Positions 17,416 to 25,743 are shown, counted from the stretch's first letter. The stretch is 64,000 nt of DNA from Labedella endophytica (GCF_003990045.1 NZ_RZGZ01000004.1:307536-371535), one strand, 5' to 3'. Made by a program: numbers and translations. The notes: generated by a model not told the origin, from the sequence alone.

Positions 17416-18129
17416 ATGAGCGACACACGGAACGGCGACACCGGCTCGGCCACGAACGGCGGAGCCTACGACAGGGCGGATCTGCGAGGACCGGCCGTCA
17501 TCGTCGGCGCGATCGGCCTCGCGGCCGGCGTGCTCGGCACGGCCGTCGTCGTCACCCACGGACCCGTCGTGAAGAAGTGGTGGAGCGCCCACGTGGCCCC
17601 CGCGGTGAGCAGCGTCACGCGTCGCGTGCTGCGCCGCAACGGGCTGCCCGATCAGGCCGCGTCCGACTCCTCCGTCATCCTGACGAAGTCGACGCTGCGG
17701 AGCTTCTCGCGCCGCGTCTCCGTCGCCGCGGAGAACGCCCGCGTCGGCGCGACGGCGGGTCGGCTCGCCCTGGACCTCGTCGAGCTCCTCCTCGCCGCCT
17801 CGATCATCGCCGACCGGATGCGCACGCGTTCCGACGACGATCATGAGGCCGACGCCCTCGTCCCCGAGCTGTCCACCGCGATGGCGGCCCTGTCGAGCCC
17901 GCCCGTGGTCGACGCGGTCAACCGCGTGCTCTCGGTGGAGGATCCCGCGCTCGACGCCGAGACGCGATCGATCGTCGCGCGCGTCTTCGATGGCGGCTTC
18001 GTGGCCTCGGGCGGCTACGTGCCGGTGCGGAGCGAGCGCGTCGAGAGTGCCCTGCGCATCACGCGATCGGCGATCCCCGTGCCGCGTTCCGCCCCGGGCT
18101 CCACGGAGGACGTGCGGCACCGGCCGTAG
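17416..18129 (+). CDS. hypothetical protein with one N-terminal TM segment
   Basis: A 237-residue protein I do not recognise. The ATG has GGGAGGA five bases upstream. After a Thr/Gly-rich N-terminus there is a membrane segment at about residues 30-52 (AVIVGAIGLAAGVLGTAVVV). The rest is soluble and mainly helical, with a basic patch RRVLRRNGLP and a long predicted helix VSVAAENARVGATAGRLALD. No catalytic motif was seen. It stands alone between the protease terminator and a convergent dehydrogenase. Confidence 0.7.
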   Translation: MSDTRNGDTGSATNGGAYDRADLRGPAVIVGAIGLAAGVLGTAVVVTHGPVVKKWWSAHVAPAVSSVTRRVLRRNGLPDQAASDSSVILTKSTLRSFSRRVSVAAENARVGATAGRLALDLVELLLAASIIADRMRTRSDDDHEADALVPELSTAMAALSSPPVVDAVNRVLSVEDPALDAETRSIVARVFDGGFVASGGYVPVRSERVESALRITRSAIPVPRSAPGSTEDVRHRP

Positions 18130-18168
18130 TCGGCTGATCCGGGTCGCCGCCTCGTCGGCCCGGTCTGC

Positions 18169-18861
18169 TCAGGCGGTGAGAACGTGGCGGGAGGCGTTGA
18201 GCGTCGCGGCTTCCGCGCTCCAGAGTCCGACGAAGCGGCTGGCGAGCTCCTGCTCGAGTCCCGAGAGGGACGACACCGCGAAGATCACGGCGGCCGCCGT
18301 CTCCGGCGCATCGGCATCGAATCCCGAGGCGATGGCCCCGGTCCACGTCTCGCTCGCCGCCTTCACCGTGGAATAGTTCGCCGTATTGCGGTGCGGCTTC
18401 TGCGCGGAAGTCGACGAGACGATCGCGAGCCGGCCGGCGGGGGAGGCGACGAGGTCCGGGTAGAACGCGCGGCTCACGTGGCGGAGCGCGGTGAGGGAGG
18501 TCTCGAGGGCGGCCCAATCGGCGTCCGACTGCCCCGGGATGCCGTCGCCCCGGCGGAAGCCGCCGACGAGGTGCAGGACGCCGTCCACGGGGCCGACGCT
18601 GTCGTGCACGCGCGCGACGAGGGCGTCGACCGCGGCCTCGTCCGTGAGGTCCACCGTCTCGGTGACGACGCCCGGTAGCGCGTCGGCGAGGGCGGCGAGC
18701 TTCTCCTCGTCCCGACCGGTCGCGACGACCGTGCCGCCCGCGGCCTGCGCCGCCCGGGTGACCTCACGTCCCGCATCGCTCGTCGCCCCGGCGAGGAGCA
18801 CCACCCTGCCGGCCAGTGCGGCCGTGTCCAACTCCGTCGCGTCCGTCAACTCCGTCGTCAT
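18169..18861 (-). CDS. short-chain dehydrogenase/reductase
   Basis: A 230-residue Rossmann-fold oxidoreductase. The cofactor loop is GATSDAGREV (about residues 25-34), a variant of TGxxxGxG; ATGRDEEKL follows the second strand, and an Arg there suggests NADP(H). VDLTD, then LHLVGGF (in the place of NNAG), then the catalytic Ser in AIVSSTSAQ and NYSTVKAA supplying YxxxK are all present. The short length indicates a classical SDR with a trimmed C-terminus. It appears leaderless (TAGGGT, six bases, ATG). The substrate is unknown. Confidence 0.87.
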   Translation of the reverse strand: MTTELTDATELDTAALAGRVVLLAGATSDAGREVTRAAQAAGGTVVATGRDEEKLAALADALPGVVTETVDLTDEAAVDALVARVHDSVGPVDGVLHLVGGFRRGDGIPGQSDADWAALETSLTALRHVSRAFYPDLVASPAGRLAIVSSTSAQKPHRNTANYSTVKAASETWTGAIASGFDADAPETAAAVIFAVSSLSGLEQELASRFVGLWSAEAATLNASRHVLTA

Positions 18862-18867
18862 GCCGTC

Positions 18868-18873
18868 ACCCTA
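18868..18873 (-). promoter_or_regulatory. -10 box of leaderless promoter
   Basis: TAGGGT on the minus strand, six bases before the ATG at 18861; the same hexamer and spacing as at 6769-6774. Confidence 0.6.
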
Positions 18874-18900
18874 TCGCCGGGTCGTGCGCATCGTGGCCGC

Positions 18901-18932
18901 CCGAGGGTGCCGCCTCTACGTGGCGCCCTCGA
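18901..18932. repeat. degenerate family C palindrome
   Basis: ccgagggtgccgcc, loop tctac, gtggcgccctcgag. It resembles the GAGGGCGCCACC stem of the copies near 45.4, 46.7 and 55.8 kb. It lies between two divergent genes. Confidence 0.5.
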
Positions 18933-19000
18933 GCCGCACGAGCGCCGTGGGGAGGGAGGGGAGAAGGGGGGAGGGGGTTGGGTTCGTGGGGGAGCGGACG

Positions 19001-19006
19001 TAGCGT
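19001..19006 (+). promoter_or_regulatory. -10 box of leaderless promoter
   Basis: TAGCGT, seven bases before the ATG at 19014, with no ribosome-binding site between. Confidence 0.6.
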
Positions 19007-19013
19007 CGTAGGT

Positions 19014-20060
19014 ATGAGCAACGAAACGAAGACCCAGTCCGCCGTCGTCTACACCGAGACGGGGGACACCTCCGTCCTCCACCTCGTCGAGCGCGAGATC
19101 GCGGAACCCGGGGCCGGCGAGGTGCGCGTGCGCATCGTCGTGTCGGGCGTGAACCCCACCGACTGGAAGTCGCGCGCGGGCGGCGGGCCCGGCGAGAAGC
19201 TCCCCTTCGGCGAGGTCGTGCCCAACCAGGACGGTGCCGGAGTGGTCGACGCGATCGGGGACGGGGTCGAGGGCCTCGCCGTCGGCGACCGGGTCTGGAC
19301 CTACCTCTCGGCCCACCAGCGCCCCACGGGCACGGCCCAGGAGTACACGGTCCTCCCCGCCGAGCGGGTCGTGCCGCTGCCCGACGGCGTCTCCTTCGAC
19401 ATCGGCGCGAGCCTCGGGGTGCCGGCCGTCACTGCGCACCGCGCCCTCACCGTGGCCGAAGACGGACCGACGCGGCTCGCGCCCGGGGCGCTCGACGGTC
19501 GTGTCGTGCTCGTCTCCGGCGGTGCCGGAGCCGTCGGCCACGCGGCGATCCAGCTCGCGCGCTGGGCCAGCGCCACGGTCGTCACCACGGTGAGCTCCCC
19601 CGAGAAGGCCGCACTCGCGCGTGCAGCAGGGGCGCTGCATGTCGTGAACTACCGCGACGACGACGCAGCAGACCAGATCCGCGCGATCGCCCCCGACGGG
19701 GTGCACCTCGTGGTCGAGGTCTCGATCGCCGCCAACCTCGCGCTCGACCTCTCCGTCATCGCGCCCCGCGCCACCATCGCGAGCTACGCGGACAACGGTG
19801 GAGACACCGTCGAGGTGCCGATCCGCCCGAGCATGATCCAGAACGTGCGCTACCAATTCATCCTGCTCTACACCGTGGGGTCCGAGGCGCTCTCCGCCGG
19901 GGCCGAGGACGTGACGGAGGCCGCTTCGCAGGGCGTGCTCGAGGTCGGCGAGGAGCACGGGCTGCGGCTCCACCGCTTCCCGCTCGCGGACACGGCCGCA
20001 GCTCACGGCGCGGTCCAGGACGACACGGTCGGGAAGGTCCTCATCGACGTCTCCGAGTGA
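19014..20060 (+). CDS. NADPH:quinone reductase-like MDR oxidoreductase
   Basis: A 348-residue medium-chain reductase of the zinc-free quinone oxidoreductase group. The N-terminal GroES-like domain carries VVSGVNPTDWKSRAGGGPG and PNQDGAGVVDAIGDGVEGLA; zinc-binding Cys/His residues of alcohol dehydrogenases are absent. The Rossmann domain has VLVSGGAGAVGHAAIQLARW (about residues 163-182), the AxxGxxG-type NADPH loop. The expected reaction is two-electron reduction of a quinone or activated alkene. It has a leaderless promoter. It is divergent from the short-chain dehydrogenase with 150 bp between them, so the two may be co-regulated. Confidence 0.9.
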   Translation: MSNETKTQSAVVYTETGDTSVLHLVEREIAEPGAGEVRVRIVVSGVNPTDWKSRAGGGPGEKLPFGEVVPNQDGAGVVDAIGDGVEGLAVGDRVWTYLSAHQRPTGTAQEYTVLPAERVVPLPDGVSFDIGASLGVPAVTAHRALTVAEDGPTRLAPGALDGRVVLVSGGAGAVGHAAIQLARWASATVVTTVSSPEKAALARAAGALHVVNYRDDDAADQIRAIAPDGVHLVVEVSIAANLALDLSVIAPRATIASYADNGGDTVEVPIRPSMIQNVRYQFILLYTVGSEALSAGAEDVTEAASQGVLEVGEEHGLRLHRFPLADTAAAHGAVQDDTVGKVLIDVSE

Positions 20061-20156
20061 CGCGGCGGCTCGTGCGCGACGAGCCGCGCCCCTACGATGG
20101 GGCCACGACGGAACGATGAGGATCCGGTCGACGTGGTGACTCCTGAGGGGAGCCAG

Positions 20157-21803
20157 ATGCCACTTCACGCTCGAGGACGGACGCGCCAGGCGCGTTGGGA
20201 GCTCTTCCTGCGCGGGCAGGCTCCGTTCATCGTGATGCTCGTGCTCATCGCGCCTCTCGTGGTGGTGTCGCGTCCCGAGGGCTATTGGGCTCCGGTGTTC
20301 GTCGCGGGGATCGCCGTCGCCGCGGTCTCGACGGTGCTCGCTCTGGTGGTGCCGTGGGAACGGCAGGAACGCCAGACGATCGTCATCGTTCCGCTCCTCG
20401 ACCTCGTGAGTGCCGCTCTCATCCACGAGACGGCTTACGACTCGCTCCCCCCATCGTTCCTGCTCGCCGCGTTCCCCGTGCTCTGGCTCGGGTACGGCTT
20501 CCGCCGGTGGGGGCTCCCCCTCGCGGTCGCCGGCGCTTTCCTCGTCTCTCTCTTTCCCCTCGCCTGGCGCGGAGAGGTTCCGGGGAGCGCGGTCGAATGG
20601 GGACGCGCGATGGTCATCCCCCTGTGCGCGGCGCTCGCCGCGGTGTGGCTCCATTACGTGTCCCACACGGTCCGTCGACACGCGATCCAGGCGGAACGGG
20701 CCGCGGGCATCCTCGGTTCCGTCGAACTCGAGCTCGAGGACCGGAAGGTGCTCACGTCCGCGATCACGGCCACGATCGACGTCGGCGTCGTGTTCTACGG
20801 AGCCGACGGCGACATCCGCCACATCAACCCGGCGGGGGAGGAGATCTTCCGGATCGCCTCCAAGCCGTTCGGGCCGGGGACGGAGAGCGCGACGTTCGTG
20901 TTCGGCCCCGATCGGCTCACGCCGATCGAGCCCGACCGGCAGATCATTCCGCGGGCGCTGCGGGGCGAGCACGTCGTGAACGAGCTCGAGTGGATCGGTC
21001 CGTCGGGGTCGCAGCGCGCCGTGCTGCTCTCCAGCCGCGCGGTCATCCGCGGCGATGGTTCGCGGCTCGGCACGGTCGTGACGGCCCACGACGTGACGCA
21101 ACTCGCCCAGGCCGTGCAGGTGCGGGAGGACTTCCTCCTCTCCGTCTCGCACGAGCTGCGGACCCCGCTCACCTCGATCGTCGGTTACGTCGATCTCCTC
21201 TCCGACTCGCTCGACGTGTCGTCGCTCGGCATCGAGCGGGAGTTCGAGGTGATCCGCCGGAACGCCGACCTCCTCCTCGTCCGCATCGCCGACCTCCTCG
21301 CCCTCCCCGATTCGGAGGTGGAGATCGAATCGGCTCGAACGGATGTGTCCGGTCTCGTGGAGCGCAGCGTGGAGGACATCCGGCCCCGGGCCGAGGCGAA
21401 CGCGGTGACCGTCTCGACGTTCGTCGCGCCGCCGGTCGTCGCGGACGTGGACGAGTCGCGATTCCGCCAGGTGATCGACAACCTGCTCTCGAACGCCGTG
21501 AAGTACACCCCGCCTGGTGGGACCGCGACGCTCACCGTGCGCGAGGTCGACGGGCAGGTGGAGCTCGCGGTCGCGGACACGGGTGTGGGAATGGCCGCCG
21601 ACGAGGTGGCGCAGATCTTCGATCCGCTCTACCGGGCGCGGCAGGCTCGAGACGGGGCGACCGGCGGCTTCGGCATCGGGCTCTCCATCGTCCAGCGGAT
21701 CGTCACCGCCCACGGCGGCACGATCGACGTGGCGAGCGAGCCGGGCACGGGCACCACGGTGACCGTCCGCGTCCCGTCGCGTATCGCGCGGTCGGCGGAG
21801 TAG
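20157..21803 (+). CDS. sensor histidine kinase with membrane input and PAS domain
   Basis: A 548-residue kinase. The ATG at 20157 is chosen for its GAGGGGAG ribosome-binding site; TACGAT at 20093-20098 is a likely -10 box. About six hydrophobic segments fill residues 20-180. A PAS-like domain follows (DVGVVFYGADGDIRHINPAG), then HisKA with SVSHELRTPLTSIVGY (phospho-accepting His) and a HATPase domain with N box VIDNLLSNAVKYTPPGG, G1 VADTGVGM and G2 GGFGIGLSIV. No response regulator gene is adjacent, so this is an orphan kinase in this window. The signal is unknown. Confidence 0.92.
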   Translation: MPLHARGRTRQARWELFLRGQAPFIVMLVLIAPLVVVSRPEGYWAPVFVAGIAVAAVSTVLALVVPWERQERQTIVIVPLLDLVSAALIHETAYDSLPPSFLLAAFPVLWLGYGFRRWGLPLAVAGAFLVSLFPLAWRGEVPGSAVEWGRAMVIPLCAALAAVWLHYVSHTVRRHAIQAERAAGILGSVELELEDRKVLTSAITATIDVGVVFYGADGDIRHINPAGEEIFRIASKPFGPGTESATFVFGPDRLTPIEPDRQIIPRALRGEHVVNELEWIGPSGSQRAVLLSSRAVIRGDGSRLGTVVTAHDVTQLAQAVQVREDFLLSVSHELRTPLTSIVGYVDLLSDSLDVSSLGIEREFEVIRRNADLLLVRIADLLALPDSEVEIESARTDVSGLVERSVEDIRPRAEANAVTVSTFVAPPVVADVDESRFRQVIDNLLSNAVKYTPPGGTATLTVREVDGQVELAVADTGVGMAADEVAQIFDPLYRARQARDGATGGFGIGLSIVQRIVTAHGGTIDVASEPGTGTTVTVRVPSRIARSAE

Positions 21804-21837
21804 TGATCCCCGTCGCCGCCTGAGCCATGCTCCCGGC

Positions 21838-21905
21838 GTTTTGCGTACGCAACTGCGCAACGCGTGTGAAATTTCACCCGCAGAATGCCCGAGCGTGCGC
21901 AAAAC
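21838..21905. repeat. 68-bp palindromic element, family B, copy 1
   Basis: Terminal arms gttttgcgtacgc and gcgtgcgcaaaac (one mismatch) enclose GTGAAATTTCACC at the centre. It is the same length, 68 bp, as the copies at 25588-25655 and 54467-54534. It lies after the kinase gene and before lacI. Confidence 0.85.
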
Positions 21906-21953
21906 CCAGGGTGGAGGTGGCATGCCATCATTGCAAGGACGTCGGTGTTGCAG

Positions 21954-21961
21954 GAACGTTC
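21954..21961 (+). promoter_or_regulatory. candidate LacI-family operator (autoregulation)
   Basis: The palindrome GAACGTTC lies 13 bases before the regulator's GTG. The same AACGTT core is duplicated in front of the aldolase gene. Confidence 0.5.
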
Positions 21962-21974
21962 TCAGGGGGTCGAT

Positions 21975-22997
21975 GTGACGGACGAGGATCGGGGCGCGGA
22001 GCAGCGCGAGCGTGCGGTGACCCTTCGTGAGGTTGCCGCCGCGGCGGGCGTGAGCGTGTCGACGGCGTCGCGTCTGCTCGACAAGCGCTACGAGGGGTCA
22101 TCCCCGGCGAATGCCCGCCGCGTCCGCGAAGCGGCCGACCGGCTCGGCTACACCCGCGACTATGCGGCATCGAGCCTCCGCCGCCAGGGCACGAGCACGA
22201 TCGGGGTACTCGTCCCGAGGCTGTCCGATGCCGTGATGGGGATCCTCTACGAGGAGATCGCGCGTGAATGCGGTCGTCGTGACGTGCAGGCCCTGGTGGC
22301 CACGACCCAGGACGACCCCGAGCAGGGGCGGAAGGCGGCAGCGTCGCTGCTGTCGCGCAAAGTCGACGGGCTCATCATGACCACAGCGCGCACGGACGAC
22401 GGATTCGCTGAGGAGCTTCGAGCTGCGGGAGTGCCGCACGTGCTCGCGCTGCGCACGGCCGGCGAGAGCCCATCCGTCGTGACGGACGATCATCTCGGCG
22501 GCTACCTCGCCGTGAGGCACCTCGCGGACCTCGGGCACCGCCGGATCGGGATCATCGCCGGACCGCGATATGCGTCGAGCGCGCTCGCCCGTCTCGACGG
22601 TGCGCTCGACGGGCTGCGCGAGTCCGGATGCGATCTCGGCGGCGACCTCGTGCGCGGAGACGGCTTCTCCGTGGAGGCGGGCGAGGATGCGGCGGGCGAT
22701 CTCCTCGACGCAGGTGCAGCGCCGACGGCGATCTTCGCAGTGACCGATCATGCCGCGATCGGAGCGATGGCCGCCGCTGCGCGCCGGGGGCTCACAGTCC
22801 CGGGCGACCTCTCCGTGGTCGGCTTCAACGACATCCCGCTCGCACGTCATCTGCCGACACCGCTCAGCAGCGTTCGCGCCTCGCTCGACCTCATCGCTCA
22901 GGCGGCGGTGCGGATGCTCGTCGAGGGGCAGTCTCAGCACCTCGTATTCCCGCCGACGATGATCCCGCGCGCCTCGTCCGGCCCGCTCGCCGTCTGA
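21975..22997 (+). CDS. LacI-family transcriptional regulator
   Basis: A 340-residue repressor-type protein. The N-terminal helix-turn-helix is VTLREVAAAAGVSVSTASRL (about residues 14-33), followed by the hinge region DYAASSLRRQGTSTIGVLVP. The periplasmic-binding-like effector domain shows HLADLGHRRIGIIAGP and DLSVVGFNDIPLARHLPTPL, the usual family blocks. The GTG at 21975 is preceded by AGGGGG. Candidate AACGTT operators lie in its own leader and before the adjacent aldolase gene, so it very probably controls the aldolase/transporter unit; the effector is likely the substrate of that pathway. Confidence 0.92.
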   Translation: MTDEDRGAEQRERAVTLREVAAAAGVSVSTASRLLDKRYEGSSPANARRVREAADRLGYTRDYAASSLRRQGTSTIGVLVPRLSDAVMGILYEEIARECGRRDVQALVATTQDDPEQGRKAAASLLSRKVDGLIMTTARTDDGFAEELRAAGVPHVLALRTAGESPSVVTDDHLGGYLAVRHLADLGHRRIGIIAGPRYASSALARLDGALDGLRESGCDLGGDLVRGDGFSVEAGEDAAGDLLDAGAAPTAIFAVTDHAAIGAMAAAARRGLTVPGDLSVVGFNDIPLARHLPTPLSSVRASLDLIAQAAVRMLVEGQSQHLVFPPTMIPRASSGPLAV

Positions 22998-23046
22998 TCG
23001 ATCCCGTACCTGTTCCGCTCCGTCTCGGTCTCGTCCCGCCGGGGTC

Positions 23047-23099
23047 TTGACGTTCGATGCGTCACCGTGCAAAATACTGAAAACGTTCCTAATAACGTT
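23047..23099 (+). promoter_or_regulatory. promoter and double AACGTT operator of the aldolase gene
   Basis: TTGACG (23047-23052) is a -35 candidate and AATACT (23073-23078) a -10 candidate with a long spacer. Two AACGTT cores (23082-23087 and 23094-23099), 12 bp apart, cover the expected transcription start, a position fit for repression by the LacI protein. Confidence 0.55.
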
Positions 23100-23143
23100 C
23101 GCAACCAGTTTCGACGCAGACATCTCAACGGAGAGAGGACATC

Positions 23144-24079
23144 ATGACGATCGACCTTCGCGGTCTCAGCCCCGCACCCGTCACCCCCTTCACGGAGGAG
23201 GGCGACATCGACTTCGCCGCCATCGAGCGGCTAGGCTCCTGGCTCGGATCCATCGACGGCGTCAAGAGCCTCGTCGTGCTGGGCCACGCCGGTGAGGGCA
23301 CCTTCCTCACCGTCGACGAGCAGCTCGACGTGATCCGAGCCTTCCGCGACTCCGTCGAAGGACGCATCCCGATCGTCGCTGGCATCACGGGTGAGGGGAA
23401 CAAGGTCGCAGCCCTCGAGGCGAAGCGCGCCGTCGACGCCGGCGCCTCGGCCGGTCTCGTCTACCCGTCGCACGGCTGGCTCCGCTTCGGTTTCCAGCAG
23501 GGCGCCCCGCAGACCCGCTACCAGGACATCTACGACGAGAGCGGCCTGCCGCTCATCCTGTTCCAGTACCCGGACAACACGAAGGCGAGCTACGACCTCG
23601 ACACCCAGCTCGAGATCGCCGGCCAGGAGGGCGTCTTCGCCGCGAAGAACGGCGTGCGCAACATGCGCCGTTGGTACACGGAGATCCCCGCGCTGCGCGC
23701 CGCGTACCCGGAGCTCCAGATCCTCTCGTGCCATGACGAGTACCTGCTGCCGACGATGTTCGACGTCGACGGGCTCCTCGTGGGCTACGGCAACATCGCG
23801 CCCGAGCTGCTCGTCGACCTCATCGCCGCCGGTCAGGCCAAGGACTACGCGGCGGCGCACGAGATCCACGAGCGCCTGCTGCCGGTGACGAAGAACGTGT
23901 ACCACCGCGGCTCCCACATGGAGGGCACCGTCGCCCTCAAGTGGGGCCTCGTGCACCGCGGTATCCTCGAGCACGCCACCGTCCGCACCCCGCTCCTGCC
24001 CCTCGCGGATGGAGCGGACAAGGAGATCGCGGCGGCCTTCGTGTCGGCCGGGATCGAGAAGGTCACGGTCGACGCCTGA
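23144..24079 (+). CDS. dihydrodipicolinate synthase/N-acetylneuraminate lyase family aldolase
   Basis: A 311-residue TIM-barrel class I aldolase. GLSPAPVTPFTEEGDIDFAA opens the barrel; LVVLGHAGEGTFLTVDE replaces the usual GTTGE loop with GHAGE; PLILFQYPDNTK supplies the conserved Tyr; VFAAKNGVRNMRRW supplies the Schiff-base Lys. The altered phosphate/carboxylate loop and the lack of lysine-pathway neighbours argue against a true DapA. The family also includes sugar-acid dehydratases and 2-keto acid lyases, which suits a catabolic unit with the LacI regulator upstream and a transporter downstream. The GAGAGAGGA ribosome-binding site is good. Substrate not determined. Confidence 0.85.
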   Translation: MTIDLRGLSPAPVTPFTEEGDIDFAAIERLGSWLGSIDGVKSLVVLGHAGEGTFLTVDEQLDVIRAFRDSVEGRIPIVAGITGEGNKVAALEAKRAVDAGASAGLVYPSHGWLRFGFQQGAPQTRYQDIYDESGLPLILFQYPDNTKASYDLDTQLEIAGQEGVFAAKNGVRNMRRWYTEIPALRAAYPELQILSCHDEYLLPTMFDVDGLLVGYGNIAPELLVDLIAAGQAKDYAAAHEIHERLLPVTKNVYHRGSHMEGTVALKWGLVHRGILEHATVRTPLLPLADGADKEIAAAFVSAGIEKVTVDA

Positions 24080-24093
24080 GCATCCGACCAGGC

Positions 24094-24115
24094 GGGGCCG
24101 GAGCGATCCGGTCCC
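24094..24115 (+). terminator. stem-loop between aldolase and transporter genes
   Basis: ggggccgga, loop gcga, tccggtccc: a nine-base stem with one imperfect pair, 15 bases after the aldolase stop. It could be a partial terminator or RNA-stability element within the operon. Confidence 0.4.
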
Positions 24116-24231
24116 GCATCCGGTCCGACCGAGGGGTCCCTCTCGGACGCACCGACGCCGCGTGAGCGGCACCCCATGTCAATGACGACTGGAGCGGCCC
24201 GGTTGCCGCACTCCGACGAAGGAGGCTCGCC

Positions 24232-25539
24232 ATGAGTGAGCGCACGAAGACCCGTCACACCTCGACCACCCCCGGCACCGGCTACGGCCGCATCTCGACC
24301 GGCAACATGGAGGCCATCGTCGGCGCGAGCCGACGCCGGCGCTCGTTCTGGCAGCGGCTGCTGCTCATCGGTCCCGCATTCGTCGCGGGCGCCTGGCAAT
24401 TCGGCCCCGGAAATCTCACGACGGCCGTCCAAGCCGGAAGCGGATTCCAATACGCACTCGTCTGGGTGATCGTCGTCTCGACCATCCTCATGATCGTGCT
24501 CACCGACATGAGCGTCCGTCTCGGCATCAAGTCGCCCGTCTCGCTCATCTCGTCCATCAAGGATCATCTCGGGCGGGGATGGGGCGTCGTCGCCGGCGTC
24601 GGCGTCTTCCTCATCACGCTGATGTTCTCGGTCGGCAACGCCGTCGGCTCGGGACTCGGCCTGTCGATGCTCTTCGGGGGCTCACCCGTCATGTGGACCG
24701 TGATCTGCACGGTCGCCGTCGCGAGTCTCCTCCTGTTGCGGCACGTGTACCGGGTGATCGAGAAGGTCCTCGTCACCGTCGTGGCCCTGATGGCGATCGC
24801 GTTCGTCGTGAGCGCCTTCATCGCGAGCCCCGATTGGATCGACACCGCGGCCGGGCTCATCCCCTCCGCCCCCGAGGGGTCCTGGCTGCTCATCGTCGCG
24901 CTCGTCGGCACGAACTTCAGCATCAACGCCGCCTTCTACACGTCCTACGGCACCAGGGAACGCGGGCGCACGGAAGAGGAGTACCGCGACGTGACGATGG
25001 TGGACACGATCCCCGGGATCGTCGCCCCTGGCATCATGACGGCCCTCGTCATGATGGTCGCGGCGGCTGTGCTCGGATCGACCGGACAGGCCGCCGGAAC
25101 GATCGTCGAACTCGCGTCGATCTTCGAACCCCTCGCCGGTCAGGTCGGCTCGACCGTCTTCGCCCTCGGTTTCTTCGGAGCGGCCTTCTCCTCGATGACC
25201 GCGAACGCCACGGCCGGGGGCACGATGCTCTCGGATGCCCTCGGGCGCGGGCCGTCGGCCGGCTCTCTCGCGGCGAAGATCATCAGCGCCTCGATCCTCG
25301 CGTTCGGAGTGGCGGTGACCCTGACCTTCCAGTCGTCACCGGTGCAGCTCATCGTGATCGCGCAAGCGCTCACGGTGCTCATCGCGCCGGTCCTCGCGAC
25401 GCTCATCATCGTCATGGCCAACCGCCGCTCGCTCATGGGCGAGATGCGCAACCGCTGGTGGCAGAACGCACTCGGCATCGTCGGACTCGTCTCCGTGCTC
25501 GCGCTCTCGATCCGCCTCGTCATCACCCTCACGGGCTGA
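24232..25539 (+). CDS. Nramp-family-related transporter lacking canonical metal ligands
   Basis: A 435-residue membrane protein with about eleven hydrophobic segments. The block QFGPGNLTTAVQAGSGFQYA aligns with TM1 of Nramp transporters, but the DPGN metal motif is GPGN, so the metal-coordinating Asp is lost. The region expected to hold the TM6 MPH motif reads VGTNFSINAAFYTSY, so the Met ligand also seems absent. Nramp proteins move divalent metals with protons; loss of these ligands suggests another substrate. The position after the LacI regulator and aldolase favours an organic acid or sugar acid. AAGGAGG precedes the ATG. The family call rests on the TM1 block and overall layout. Confidence 0.8.
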   Translation: MSERTKTRHTSTTPGTGYGRISTGNMEAIVGASRRRRSFWQRLLLIGPAFVAGAWQFGPGNLTTAVQAGSGFQYALVWVIVVSTILMIVLTDMSVRLGIKSPVSLISSIKDHLGRGWGVVAGVGVFLITLMFSVGNAVGSGLGLSMLFGGSPVMWTVICTVAVASLLLLRHVYRVIEKVLVTVVALMAIAFVVSAFIASPDWIDTAAGLIPSAPEGSWLLIVALVGTNFSINAAFYTSYGTRERGRTEEEYRDVTMVDTIPGIVAPGIMTALVMMVAAAVLGSTGQAAGTIVELASIFEPLAGQVGSTVFALGFFGAAFSSMTANATAGGTMLSDALGRGPSAGSLAAKIISASILAFGVAVTLTFQSSPVQLIVIAQALTVLIAPVLATLIIVMANRRSLMGEMRNRWWQNALGIVGLVSVLALSIRLVITLTG

Positions 25540-25587
25540 CGCACCCCACTTCACCCCGCCTCAGCTCCACCCCGCCTCAGCTCCACC

Positions 25588-25655
25588 GTTTTGCGCACGC
25601 AACTGCGTTCCGCGGCCGAAATTTCAACCGCGGAACGTAATTGCGTGCGCAAAAC
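25588..25655. repeat. 68-bp palindromic element, family B, copy 2
   Basis: Terminal arms gttttgcgcacgc and gcgtgcgcaaaac are perfect complements; inner arms gttccgcgg and ccgcggaac are also perfect; the centre is GAAATTTCA. It stands immediately after the transporter gene, so copies 1 and 2 bracket the lacI-aldolase-transporter unit. Confidence 0.88.
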
Positions 25656-25731
25656 CCGGGAGGGGGAGGTCGGGGTGCGGGGACGCATACCGAGCGAGCG
25701 CCACCCCCTCCGGGCGTTCAGGCTCTCGACT

Positions 25732-25737
25732 TACGAT
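25732..25737 (+). promoter_or_regulatory. -10 box of leaderless promoter
   Basis: TACGAT, six bases before the ATG at 25744, with no ribosome-binding site between. Confidence 0.6.
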
Positions 25738-25743
25738 CGTCGG

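Noticed and set aside
18858..21923. A leftward open frame of more than 1000 codons
   Set aside because: It is the complement of the quinone reductase and histidine kinase genes, Arg/Asp/His-rich and without domains; long antisense frames are expected at this GC content.
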